Shown: positions 21,686 through 32,150 of the stretch, piece after piece
Layout of the letters: every line of letters begins with the position of its first letter
Position numbering within the stretch: the stretch's first letter is position 1
Assembly (NCBI RefSeq): GCF_964355755.1
Contig: NC_092679.1
Location: 12,700,932 to 12,764,931, forward strand
Source of the DNA: Antedon mediterranea
Lineage: Eukaryota > Echinodermata > Crinoidea > Comatulida > Antedonidae
Length of the DNA: 64,000 bases
Direction: 5' to 3'
Program-made: the position numbers and the translations under genes
Notes under the pieces: generated by a model
Database searches by the model: none
What the model was told of the DNA's origin: nothing
The model's input: only the letters and a program-made list of their open reading frames with translations

Positions 21686-21689
21686 TTAA

Positions 21690-22326
21690 AATAACCACTA
21701 AAAAATTGTTAATTCACAGTTTATGTAATCAACTGAAATGAATAACTTGCACATGTGCAAATCATAAAAATGACGTCGTTGGGTATCGCTTGACATATTT
21801 AAATAGAAAAGTTCCTAATAACACCCATGGTCAACTTTCCCTGCCTGCACACGGTCAACTGATTTAATCCGATTTATGATATACACTAAATATACCTTTT
21901 TCAATATTGTACCAAACAACCGCCAAAACCTGCCAAAATGTCTTGTTTCGATAAAGTACATTGAAAAGATGTCCTTTTTATAGCAGATTCAGTTACAAAC
22001 AATATAGGGAATTTGTAAGATTTTTAAAAATACAGAGCCATGTCCTTGCAGTACTGTTATTTCAGATCAGTTTTAAATTTTAAAAAGAACATTCCATGAA
22101 AATTTGAGCTTCAGCCGCCAATTAAATTTTATTTCTATTCTTTATAGTTCAGTAAACAGTGGATACTGTATACCAGGTTTGTGTACATTGTTTATTTTGA
22201 ATGAAAAATACTAACGATCAGGCCCCAATAATACAAGTTTTAAAAGAATTGGGTGATCCTGTCACAACTAAATAATTACTCATTATTATTACATATTCTT
22301 AAAATGCAAATGATTGAAAATGCTAA
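21690..22326. other. No gene recognised
   Basis: Intergenic-looking AT-rich sequence between two mobile elements. Confidence 0.35.
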
Positions 22327-23902
22327 TTAGTTATCCGTGTAACTGTCCTGTTTCATCATCTTTTTTTTTTTTTTTTTTCTGTATTCTTCTTTCTTTCTGT
22401 CATTTTTGTGTCTCGCGTAACTCAAAAACGTGTAAACATAACATTTCATAACTTTGTCAACATGTGGGCATTTACGTGAAATTGTGCACCTCCTATTTTT
22501 GAATGACGTCAGAGTTGCGCAACATGACTTACGCGCGTTTTTCCGAATTTCGCGTATTTAACATAGATCGAAAACCATATAACAATTTAAATTGAAACTG
22601 AAAAAAAGTTTAAGTTATATCTTGCGCTAACTGACTATGGGGAAAAAATGGCATGTTTCACACAAAGTTACGCGCGCACGCGCGTTTAAAATTTCAAATT
22701 GCGAAAAATCAATTTCTAATCAACTTTCTACGCGTTTCATGTCATTTTAAGCATGTAAAAAATTCCCATGCGCGCGCTTTTTTTTACGCGCGCGGTGCGA
22801 ACGTAGCGTTGAAAACAATTTTTCTCTCGTGATTTATGTTTTCAAGCCTTTTATAGTAATTTTACCAACTTTGAAACAATTTCGACTTCAAATTACGTCA
22901 TACGGGCACGTCGAATTGGATAATTTTTGTGCGTTTTTGAGGAAAAAGTTCAAAAATTTGTCAAAATTATACCTTTTTTTAAACAATCATAGATTCTAAA
23001 CTACGAGGTGAACTTTGTTTAAATTACATATCCAGGAAGATGATAAGTTGTAGATAAGGAATCATGCATTGATATGGCAAACCGGACATTGTGACGTCAT
23101 CGTATGGCCACGCGAATATAAAATATAGGATTTTTGTATCTTTCGTCATACCGCATCTCATTTAATAGAGCGCCTCTCCACTTATCCGTATTCCATTTTA
23201 ACCCAGACTTTGAAATTTTCTAGGTCAATCAACTATCTTACGCAGGAGTAAAAATTTTTTTTATTTTTATGACGTCATCATGTCTAAAAATGTAAATAAC
23301 GTGGGTCACTTATATTTATCTTTACAGTAAATTTTAATCTGTTATAGCTCATCAGAATAAAATGTGATAATCACGATTAAAACGTTTTCTGGAAGCTATT
23401 GGATTGTAGATACGAATTCATGTAAACATTTTGCCAATCGGATGTTGTGACGTCATCATATGGCCAGTTGAATAAAAAAAGACGTATTTTCATATTTTGC
23501 CTAATAGTTCATCACATTTAAAAGGGTGCGCATCTATATTTTACGTATTCAAATTTCTTCTACACGTTAATATGTTGTTCCTGAGATAATTTCCTTCTGA
23601 AATTGCTATCTAAGTGTTTCATTTTGATACCGTCGCCATGTTAAAAATTGGAATAAATGGCGGGTCCCGTAATTTCACCTATTCTACACTGTATGTAATA
23701 TGTATACAGATTATACTGTTTGCATGTATATACTATGACACAAAATTGACAGAATTCAGCACTAACAGCATATCATATTCTTCAGTTCTTGTCATAATGC
23801 CATAATCTTTATCTGTGTGCAATATTCCAATGTATGACGTGCACGTGGCGTTTGTCGTGGTGCGGATAACTAACTCGTCAATGTGACGAGTTTCATGTCT
23901 AG
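22327..23902 (+). mobile_element. Non-autonomous Helitron-like element, copy B
   Basis: Parallel to copy A (4420-5742) from a 'ttatccg' block and an 18-T run (22361-22378) through 'gcgcgtttaaaatttcaaat' to the end. The 3' terminus has stem AACTCGTC (23872-23879) and GACGAGTT (23885-23892), then CTAG (23899-23902) followed by T. It is longer than copy A in its distal part, with an extra CRE-like block. TGACGTCA occurs at 22504, 23092, 23270 and 23448. No protein is encoded. Confidence 0.6.
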
Positions 23903-23904
23903 TT

Positions 23905-24250
23905 AAAATTTTAAAATGGATACAACGTTATATCAGAAAAGTGTTCCAATCATATCACTTAATCTACAAAAATGCAACTTTGACACTTAATTATTGGAAA
24001 GACATGAAGATCAATACTGTAATAATTCATATAAAAATCTATATTATTGTTTACATTAAATCTGCAGACGCAGCTAAAATACAAGTAAAACAAGTATAGC
24101 ACCAATGAATACTACTTTAAAAAGGTGTACAAAGTTATGTACATAAACACATTGACCATCAAAAGCTACACATTTTTTTGTGTTGGCCATACATACCAGT
24201 TCGATCCAAACTTTAAAAACTATGCGGCCGATTTCAATACCACAGTATTC
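23905..24250. other. No gene recognised
   Basis: AT-rich spacer between the Helitron-like element and the SINE. Confidence 0.35.
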
Positions 24251-24252
24251 AA

Positions 24253-24579
24253 GTGGGTGAGTGGCCGAGCGGTTAAGACAGTGGAACCGTAATCACGTAG
24301 CCATAACATCGGCAGGGGTTCGAGGCTCACTCACTCCATGATTCTAGTGGTAGAACGAGTCTTCTCGGATAAGGACTATAAACCGTAGGTCCAGTGTACA
24401 CAACTTGCTCGTGTGCACTTTAAAGAACCTAGTACATCTTTCGAGACGAGTAGGGGGTTACCCCGGTGTATTAGTACATCACAACCACTGATCACCAACT
24501 GGGATCACCTCTGGGAGACCAGTCTTTGACTGAAGAGGTTACCCAGTATAAATATATATTTCAATCAATCAATTCAATC
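24253..24579 (+). mobile_element. tRNA-derived SINE
   Basis: The head (24253-24337) resembles a tRNA of the Ser/Leu type: A box TGGCCGAGCGGT and B box GGGTTCGAGGC, with a 'gtgagt'/'actcac' stem. The body contains 'ggataaggactataaaccg', 'cgtgtgcactttaaagaacc' and 'cgagacgagtagggggtt', which recalls conserved SINE core domains shared among invertebrates. The 3' tail is (aatc)n-like at 24562-24578. It is not a functional tRNA gene. Confidence 0.75.
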
Positions 24580-24985
24580 AAGTCCTAACACAGTTTTAGT
24601 GTTCTCTTACTGATGAGTCTAGTAGGAACAATATTAAATTTCTTATCCAGGAATTTTACAAGAATGGCCTTAAAATATGTATTAAAAACTAAAAATAGAA
24701 ACTAAAAATATAAACTAATACAAGAAAATACACAAGGTTGGCTCTATTAATTGATTATGATTATTGACTATTGACTATTTTGTCTGTGTATCTTCATCAG
24801 TATCTATATTTTTCTTCAAAAACACCCTAAACTGCCTTTAAAAAAACTCCACACACATGGGAGATTATCACCTCTCATCATGAAAGAAGACAAGAAATCC
24901 AATTAACGAAATAATGTTTTCATCTTCATAATTATCTGTTTTTAACTCTGTACTGTTTGGTTAAACAATTCTTATTACCTCCTTC
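24580..24985. other. Probable 3' untranslated/intergenic sequence
   Basis: AT-rich. It could contain the 3' UTR of the minus-strand gene ending at 24986. Confidence 0.3.
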
Positions 24986-25147
24986 TTACACTGTGCTGCA
25001 TGGATCTCCATTCTCATCCTGATAAGTAGAGCCTAGCATACTAGGTTGAATTTTCTGTGTGCTAAATACTTCATCTGCACTCTCTTTCATCTGTGGCTCA
25101 TCGCCTTTGGCCTCGGCAATGTGCACAACTTTGTTTGTCTGGCCCCT
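24986..25147 (-). CDS. Terminal coding exon, unknown protein with PDZ-ligand-like tail
   Basis: On the minus strand a 17-base T run followed by AAG forms a strong acceptor, then an open stretch reads GQTNKVVHIAEAKGDEPQMK and ESADEVFSTQKIQPSM, ending ENGDPCSTV before the stop. The polar, acidic composition looks like a cytoplasmic tail. The last residues S-T-V fit a class I PDZ-binding motif (S/T-x-hydrophobic), as in many receptors and channels. Upstream exons should lie at higher coordinates, but none is recognised before the FReD array. The ORF extended past the acceptor is low-complexity noise. Confidence 0.4.
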   Translation of the reverse strand, partial: RGQTNKVVHIAEAKGDEPQMKESADEVFSTQKIQPSMLGSTYQDENGDPCSTV

Positions 25148-25209
25148 TAAAAAAAAAAAAAAAAATGACATTATACCGTAGATATTAAGGAACAAAAATG
25201 TTATCAATT

Positions 25210-26355
25210 AAATGTCAAACGGTAGTGGTAATGATGCAAAGACCTAAACTTAACAAATAATTTGTATATATTCATATTGTGATTAGTTAAATAATATTGA
25301 GTATTGAGAAAGTGTATGCTACCATGTGCAAAAGATCACATTTTTATGACAAAAGTAATTTTAAACAACTCAAATTAAAAACTAATGTTTGTTTGAATTT
25401 ATGTAAAAACCAGATAGAAATTATCTTTTTTCATGTTTTAACTTGTGAATATTCAATCAAAAAACATGTTTTTTTTTAGTTTAGTCATTTTGCATTCATC
25501 ATACTATGAAAACAGAGACGATAGTAGAAGCAAACTACCAAAACCTCTAGAAGGACCCTGTCCCTAGATTTCAGTTTATTCTGAAAAGTATCTCAGATGG
25601 TCAGCAACTGTCAATAGAATAGAAAATTGGGGTTAATGTATTCACATGCTTATCAAAACTGGTTGTTCTGCTTGCAGCAGCCTGAAACTGACGCTTTGAC
25701 ACCATACTTAGAGCACATAAATTGATTCAGTACTTTCATTATTGATTCCCATGACCTCTTCCATTGTGTCTTCACCTTATTTTAAAGGCCATGGTGCAGG
25801 CAAAACATTTCTATTCCAATAATTATCAATCTATAGTTCCTCTATGTTTCATAATTTTGGGGATTTTATTTGTGTTACAGGAGCTTGTTGAAAATAAGCA
25901 CTTTCTTATCAGTGGGAGGATAGTTCAAATTACACAGTAAAATCTCTTGTATTGTACACAAATGTTGTAAATAGAGAAACTATGAAAAATAAACGGTGTG
26001 GTAAAAAATGTTATCAGATGACTAAATATAGGTAATATAACTTGAATTTTACATTTCTAGTATTTTTATTCAACTTCAGAACTTTATTTTTATGCTATAG
26101 CAAAAATTATCCACTGTAAATCCATCATCTTTTTTCACCTTCTAGGGAGTCACCAGACATGTTATTACAATAGGTTTTCTACATAACTACTGAAAAAAGT
26201 GTTCCTGGTTTTTATAGAAAAATTGTGCCAAATTTTGTATTTGACCATTTTAAGGGAAATTTATGTTTTTTTTTCTTGATTTCTGTTACAATTTTTGATT
26301 TATGTACAATTAACCAGTTATTATATTTAAAATTCATGCCTGTACCTGAGCTTTA
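25210..26355. other. No gene recognised
   Basis: AT-rich. ORF 25297-25479 is low complexity and not supported. Confidence 0.35.
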
Positions 26356-26485
26356 AGGAAGTATTTCCCAATTTGAAATTTTAAAAAAGATTAACTGTTG
26401 ATCACAACATATTTTCCCATGTTGCTTTAAATGGACACCAAATATGGTTACATGGACATGGGTTCATATGGAATCGATTTAATAT
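26355..26485. repeat. Duplicate of the FReD gene 1 upstream region
   Basis: Shares 'atgttgctttaaatgg' followed by '(a)caccaaatatggttacatgg' and 'acatgggttcatatggaat' with 27925-28045, directly upstream of the FReD 1 TATA box. A weaker match is at 50560-50600. It probably marks another lost or displaced FReD promoter copy. Confidence 0.5.
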
Positions 26486-26489
26486 CAAA

Positions 26490-27920
26490 GGTGTTTTTCT
26501 TGGGACATTCTAATCCCCCAAAAAATGTTACTAACATACTCTGAAAAGTCAGTAGAACAATTAAAAATGTATTTAACCTTTATTTTAAGTAATTTAGAAA
26601 TTATTATGAAAAAGGTACAAACCGCCATAAAGAAAGAACAGCATGCACTGGTTATAGTCTTTCTTTTTATGTAGCCAATCAGAGGCGCTGAAATGAGTCA
26701 TGTGTGCACTCTTTATTTGCACTGGAGTGCAAAAAGTGCACAGCAAAAAAGCATAACAGTACTCTGCATGTAATCATATAAACCGATCACGTTATAGACT
26801 TGCTGCACGATTTACGCGTACGTACGTATGTATATATCTTCTGTACTACTCGACTGTTTTGCTAGGCCTACAGTAGGCTTGCTAGATGTGTGCTATTTCG
26901 GGTATTCACAATGTTATGCAACATTGTAATTACCCTCAAGTGCGCTGCATCTCCACTAACACACTCAGACTTGTGCATTATTTAGGCAAAGAGGAAAAAG
27001 CATAGACAAAATCAAAGTGAACATGCAATGTTCATCAAAAAAGCTTCATTTTTGTTGTTTAATAATAAAAGAGACAGACAACTAAAGATTGGCACTAACC
27101 GTCCCAAAGATTATTTTCATACTCAACAGAGGTTTGTTATAGTTGTAGGTTATCCATGGCATTAAAAGTCAATACATTCCAATGCCTTGCGTTTAAAACA
27201 CTCTGATCAAGTCTAAGCATGTATACATTCATGACAAACGCATGACAGTTTACATCGTAAAGTTGTTTTTTGTTATTTTTATTTATATAATGTTACTTTC
27301 AAATATACTGATTTGTGTTTTTACTACTTTAAAATAATTTCAAACATAATTATTACACAGACAATTCTGTGATTAATTTATGAAAATATTAGCAACGCCA
27401 ACTGTACTTTTCTTTAAAACTGAAAACATGAAAATAAATATTTGACGTTTAGCTATTTTGCTGTCATAATTATAACCTAGGGTACAGGTATAATTTTGGC
27501 CTGATAATCGTAGCCTTTTCATTGGTTACGGCTAAAATCACTGAGAAATGTGGATTAGGATTAGCATTATTAAATCTACTCCCCACCCTCCCCCTTGCTA
27601 GGTTTAGTAATGCCATCGGCAAGATCAGCCACCTAACGCTAATCCGCGGTTCAGACACAGAAATATGTATGCCACTTACATAACGCTAATTTAACGTTGC
27701 GAGTCTGAAAATACCATAAGGCAATTACACAATTAACTCAAGGTCAATGAAATAACTGGTTATTGATGTCCAATGTGGGTGATTTCCTTAATTTTAAGTA
27801 TATTTTTCTGTTGCCAAGAAATTTGTGGTATTCCCACAAAATATTTAAAAAAAAATAAACTAGATTCCAGTTACTTATTACTTCCCCTCTTCCATTGTGA
27901 CATTTATTGTTTCCTGTATA
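26490..27920. other. Intergenic, no gene recognised
   Basis: It includes a less AT-rich patch at 27590-27640. ORFs 27470-27658 and 27744-27962 on the minus strand lack domain features. Confidence 0.35.
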
Positions 27921-28057
27921 AACCTCCAAATTTGAAATTCTAAGAAAGAGTAACAATATCATCTGTCAATCATGGAAATTTATATGTTGCTTTAAATGGC
28001 CACCGAAAATGGTCACATGGACACGGGTTAATTGGAATATTCGATTATATCCCTGAT

Positions 28058-28067
28058 TATATAAATA
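28058..28067 (+). promoter_or_regulatory. TATA box of FReD gene 1
   Basis: TATATAAATA lies 121 bp upstream of the ATG. The other family members have a similar A/T box (40911-40920, 52308-52315) at 106-120 bp, so this spacing is conserved. Confidence 0.6.
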
Positions 28068-28178
28068 CACATGACTTTGGAGCTACAGTCCATAATTTAG
28101 TTAGTGTTCTGACGAGACACAACCACTAGCTTACTACTAATATTATATCAACCTGACATAGTTTGTAAAGGCAGAAAG

Positions 28179-30709
28179 ATGCTGGCAAGATGGTTCCTTG
28201 TGTCACTGATGGTGGCATTAACCCTCTCAGACAGCTGTGTTGTAGAAACTGAAGAACAGGATGGTGTTTCTAACATACTTGTTGTTATCAAAAAAGAATG
28301 TGGTGATGAAGGAAGCGATTTTCAAGACACTCGAGTATTAAAAGGTAGTTATTTTAATTGTGATGTTATGTGAACAAAATGCTTTGTATTTATGATGGCA
28401 TTTTAGATTGCCATATTGCATGCATATTGAATTGTAGGCAAGGTAGAAGAGTGAATTAAGCATCATACACTATGCTTATTTTTGCAACGTCTGAGTTCAC
28501 ATGATGTAGCTTACTTTTTTAAAAGCTTTGCCACATTAGAATGGGCTATGGGGGTATCATTCTTGCAAATAGGCTTATAGGCCATTTCACAGAGCTGTTC
28601 ACATCTGGCAATCATTTTTTGAAAGTGCATGATTAAACTAATTGATTAATATATTTATGATTGTCAAATGTTATGTTTTTTTTACGACCTGTACTCTTAT
28701 TGTAGTCTCACACGTTAGGAATTAGTTTTGGGAACAAGTTGACATGGGAGCAAGTGGAAATGAGACTTTGGATTGAGTTTACTGTAAATTTTTAATTACA
28801 ATTTATTTACTTATGTACATCTCTTTTAAGATTATCCACAAGATTGCACTGACTTACTTGAACGCAACAGTGAGGCAACAAGTGGTGCTTACATGATCAA
28901 TATTCGTGATGGAGGTGAACCATTCCGAGTTTACTGCGATATGGACACTGATGGAGGTGGATGGACGGTAAGGCCTAATATTTCATTCAATGTTAGTAAT
29001 TCTACAAAAATATTAAAACCAAAATATTATAATACCCGTAATAGTTTTCCATAATTATATGAGCATTAAAACACAGTGCCTTTAATTTTCAAAATTCACT
29101 AAGAAACTAGAGAAAATCATTGTGCACATGCGCATGTTTCTTTGCATGTGCAGATTGATTTTCTGTAGTTTACAGATTAATTTGTTATTTACTATATGAA
29201 CATACAGTATGAACACATAACTAGACTATGAAATTTAGGAAGTTAAAAACTCCACTGGACTGGAGGAACTGAACAATGATATAAGAAAGTCTAGTTTGAA
29301 CAGAAGAAACATTTTAGCAACACATTTCTTTTACCTGTAGTAATAGTAAATGTATATCTTGATCTTCCAAAATTCTTACAAAACGTCAAATTGTAGGTAT
29401 ACTCTACAAATTTACTCGACGAAATTCAATCATTATGAATATGACTTTGTCACAGATCTAAAACTCACTAATTAATTATATTTGTAAAGGTTTTTCAAAG
29501 ACGATAAGATGGATCCATGAATTTCTATAGAAATTGGGCAACATACAAGGCAGGATTTGGGAATGCTAATAGTGAGCATTGGCTTGGTAATGATAACATT
29601 CATCGCCTTACATCTGATGGTCAGTTTGAATTAAGAGTGGACATGTCCACTTTTGAAGGAGAATCTGCCTATGCTAACTATGGCAACTTTCGAATAGGTG
29701 ATGATGAAAGCAACTACAAACTGATATGTGGTAACTACAGTGGTAATGCAGGTAAGGACTTGTTTTCACACCGTTTGGCTCATCTACAATACATTACTAT
29801 AACAAATTAAATATTGTAATGTCAGTATTATGTCTGTCTGGTAATAGTGTTTCTCTGATACTTCTAAATAATAATATAGCACGACCTATGTTGAAATAAA
29901 ACTGTCTCACAAAGTCACGTTTCATTTGGAGATGACGTCATCATGTTAAAAGTTATTTCACCTATGCTACACTGTATGTACAGTAGTATGTATACAGTAT
30001 ATAGTGTATACCTGTATAGATACTTTAGACACAAAATAGAGAGCACACCAACAAAAAGTATAATTTATATCATGCACTAACTTTCTGTTGAAAAAATGGC
30101 ATGTTCCACAGAATGTTAAAAATTAAAAATGCAAAAAAATCAATTTCTATGCGTTTCATGTCATTTTAAGCATGTATAAATTCGCACGTGCGTACAAATG
30201 TTTACGCGCGTGGTGTGCAGTGTTATAAAAATCATTTTTTTGCATGAATAACATTTTTCCAGTGTTTCTAGTAATTTTACTAAATTTGAAACCATATTGA
30301 CTTAAAATCATAAGCATATGTCAAATTAAAGCAGGATTTAATGTAGTAAATTAGGAAGTACTATATACCAAAGTGCACATTATGTCCAATTTACTGAAAT
30401 TGGCTAGATTGTACTCAAATAATATTCAAATATTATATTATTATCTTTATTTTAGGTGATTCACTGTCATATCATAACAATCACCGGTTTTCAACCTTTG
30501 ACCAAGATCATGATACAGCAGCCTCATCATGTTCTGTGTCATACAAGGGAGCTTGGTGGTACAGGTATGTTGGATGTCATGTATCAAATCTGAATGGATT
30601 GTACCTGTGTGGTACAACTGATCAGTTTGCCACAGGTGTGGTGTGGAAAAATTGGAAAGATTACTACTATTCCTTGAAAACAAGCGAGATGAAAATACGT
30701 AGAATTTAA
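28179..30709 (+). pseudogene. Secreted fibrinogen-related (FReD) lectin gene 1, nonsense allele
   Basis: Four exons: 28179-28344, 28831-28967, 29490-29751, 30456-30709, with GT/AG at each intron and phases 1, 0, 1. Exon 1 gives a signal peptide (MLARWFLVSLMVALTLSDS) and an acidic linker with one Cys. Exon 2 begins the FReD (DYPQDCTDLLERN ... YCDMDTDGGGWT). Exon 3 opens VFQRR and then a TAA at 29505-29507 where intact copies have Glu (VFQRREDGS), truncating the protein at 106 residues. Beyond it exon 3 and exon 4 remain open (FDQDHD calcium-site motif, [15 protein letters not shown]), so the stop is recent, polymorphic or a sequencing error. A polyadenylation signal AATAAA is at 30778. Lengths fit the family apart from the stop (272 codons before the terminal stop). 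Confidence 0.85.
29925..30330 (+). repeat. Helitron-like family fragment in FReD 1 intron 3
   Basis: Contains 'gatgacgtcatcatgtt' (TGACGTCA at 29933-29940), 'cctatgctacactgtatg' and 'gcgtttcatgtcattttaa', matching 23270 onward and 22730 onward of copy B in rearranged order. The same fragment sits in the corresponding intron of gene 4 (54330-54980). Confidence 0.6.
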
Positions 30710-30789
30710 TGGTAGCATGATATAGTGAAGTTGATAACTTGAGTTAAACTCAGAGTATAATAATTAATTTGAAAATTAATAAAATTCAA

Positions 30790-32150
30790 AGACACCTAAG
30801 CTTTTAAAAATTTATGTAAAATTAAATACACTTAATGTGAAAAATAAGTTGATTCTAATAATTCAAGTAGGACGATACAAATACTAGCATTCATTCAAGG
30901 TTTTTATTCAATAAAACGAAAATTTACAGTGTAGCCAAAGGCTAAATTGTGTACAATTTTACAAAATATTGCACATATAAAAAAGTTAAAAAAGTTATCA
31001 CATAAAAAGAACATCTTATATTGAAATGAATTAGATAAAGTACATAATATGAAAATGAAAAAAACATTGAAAAATTAAAGAAATTGTTACAAATCATGGC
31101 CTAATAAAATATCTGTATTAAAACTTATGTATTATGTATTTCACATTGGTTGATGACGGCAACGTTGGCTAAATGTAATTATTCTTTATTATTCAACAGG
31201 TTAATTAGGTATGGCAAAGGGCTATTTTTATATCGTTTAGTTTTACATTTTATTTGTTGATATGGGTTGGTCTTTCTTAAGTTGTACGGTTTATTTCTAG
31301 CCATGATTGAAAATATGCTGACTTTATGCACAGATTGATATTTTCGTTTTTTTCTGTGATGCAATATATCGTGAAGGGAAAATATAGAAGGACAGTATTT
31401 CCCCGATTTTTAACAGATCCTGTAAAAGAAAGCACAATTCAGGTACAAGAAAACGCCACGCTAGGTCTACAGCTAGCATACAATGTTCATACGTTACAGC
31501 TTGACATAAGCCCCGTCTATTGTCATTCAACACAAGCTATTAGGTAATACTAGCAGGAACCTGTGCTCCGCACGGTCTTTATCTGCCTTACTATGTGGTT
31601 ATAAACTTCACATGGGAGGAGTAAGTATAATAAATAATAATATATGATAAAAGTACTCTGACAATTTGTTACAATAAAAAAAAATTGTATCAAGAATAAA
31701 ATTTGCAAACATTGATTTTTTTTTTACACTATTCCTTGACTTTGAAATATCTGTAAGCTAAAAATTGAAAGCAATACTGGATATGGAACTTTAGACTTTA
31801 CTTTGACTGTTCAGACTTTACAAAAATAGAAGACGCTAAAGAAATATTGTGCTGTGTGAATATTATACTATGGTGCGCATCAGAAATTGACAATGTGCAT
31901 GTACATAAGAGGGACATGCAGTTTAAAATATTTCAATGATAAAATAAAAAAAAAATGGTAATTTATAGTGAGATGTATTAAATGATACAGCTGCTTACGG
32001 ACTTAAAATAAACACAAAAAATAACAATATGCTTTATTTAAACGCGAAAACTTGGCTCAACTAGCAGTTGTTTTTCTGCAAGGCCGCGTATAAAAACAAA
32101 AAGTTCATCAGATAAACATTGATAGGTGCTTGTGAAAAAATTACACCTTC
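30790..32150. other. 3' flank of FReD 1 and spacer; faint LINE relic
   Basis: 31366-31548 resembles 49238-49430 downstream of gene 3 ('aggtctacag', 'acaatgttcatacg', 'gtcattcaacac'), so it belongs to the duplicated unit. On the minus strand 31179-31310 reads YNLRKTNPYQQIKCKTKRYK then NSPLPYLINLLN, like the C-terminus of some LINE ORF2 proteins. Confidence 0.35.

Noticed and set aside
24253-24337. Functional tRNA gene
   Set aside because: Good A and B boxes, but the body continues into a SINE with a repeat tail and the cloverleaf is incomplete.
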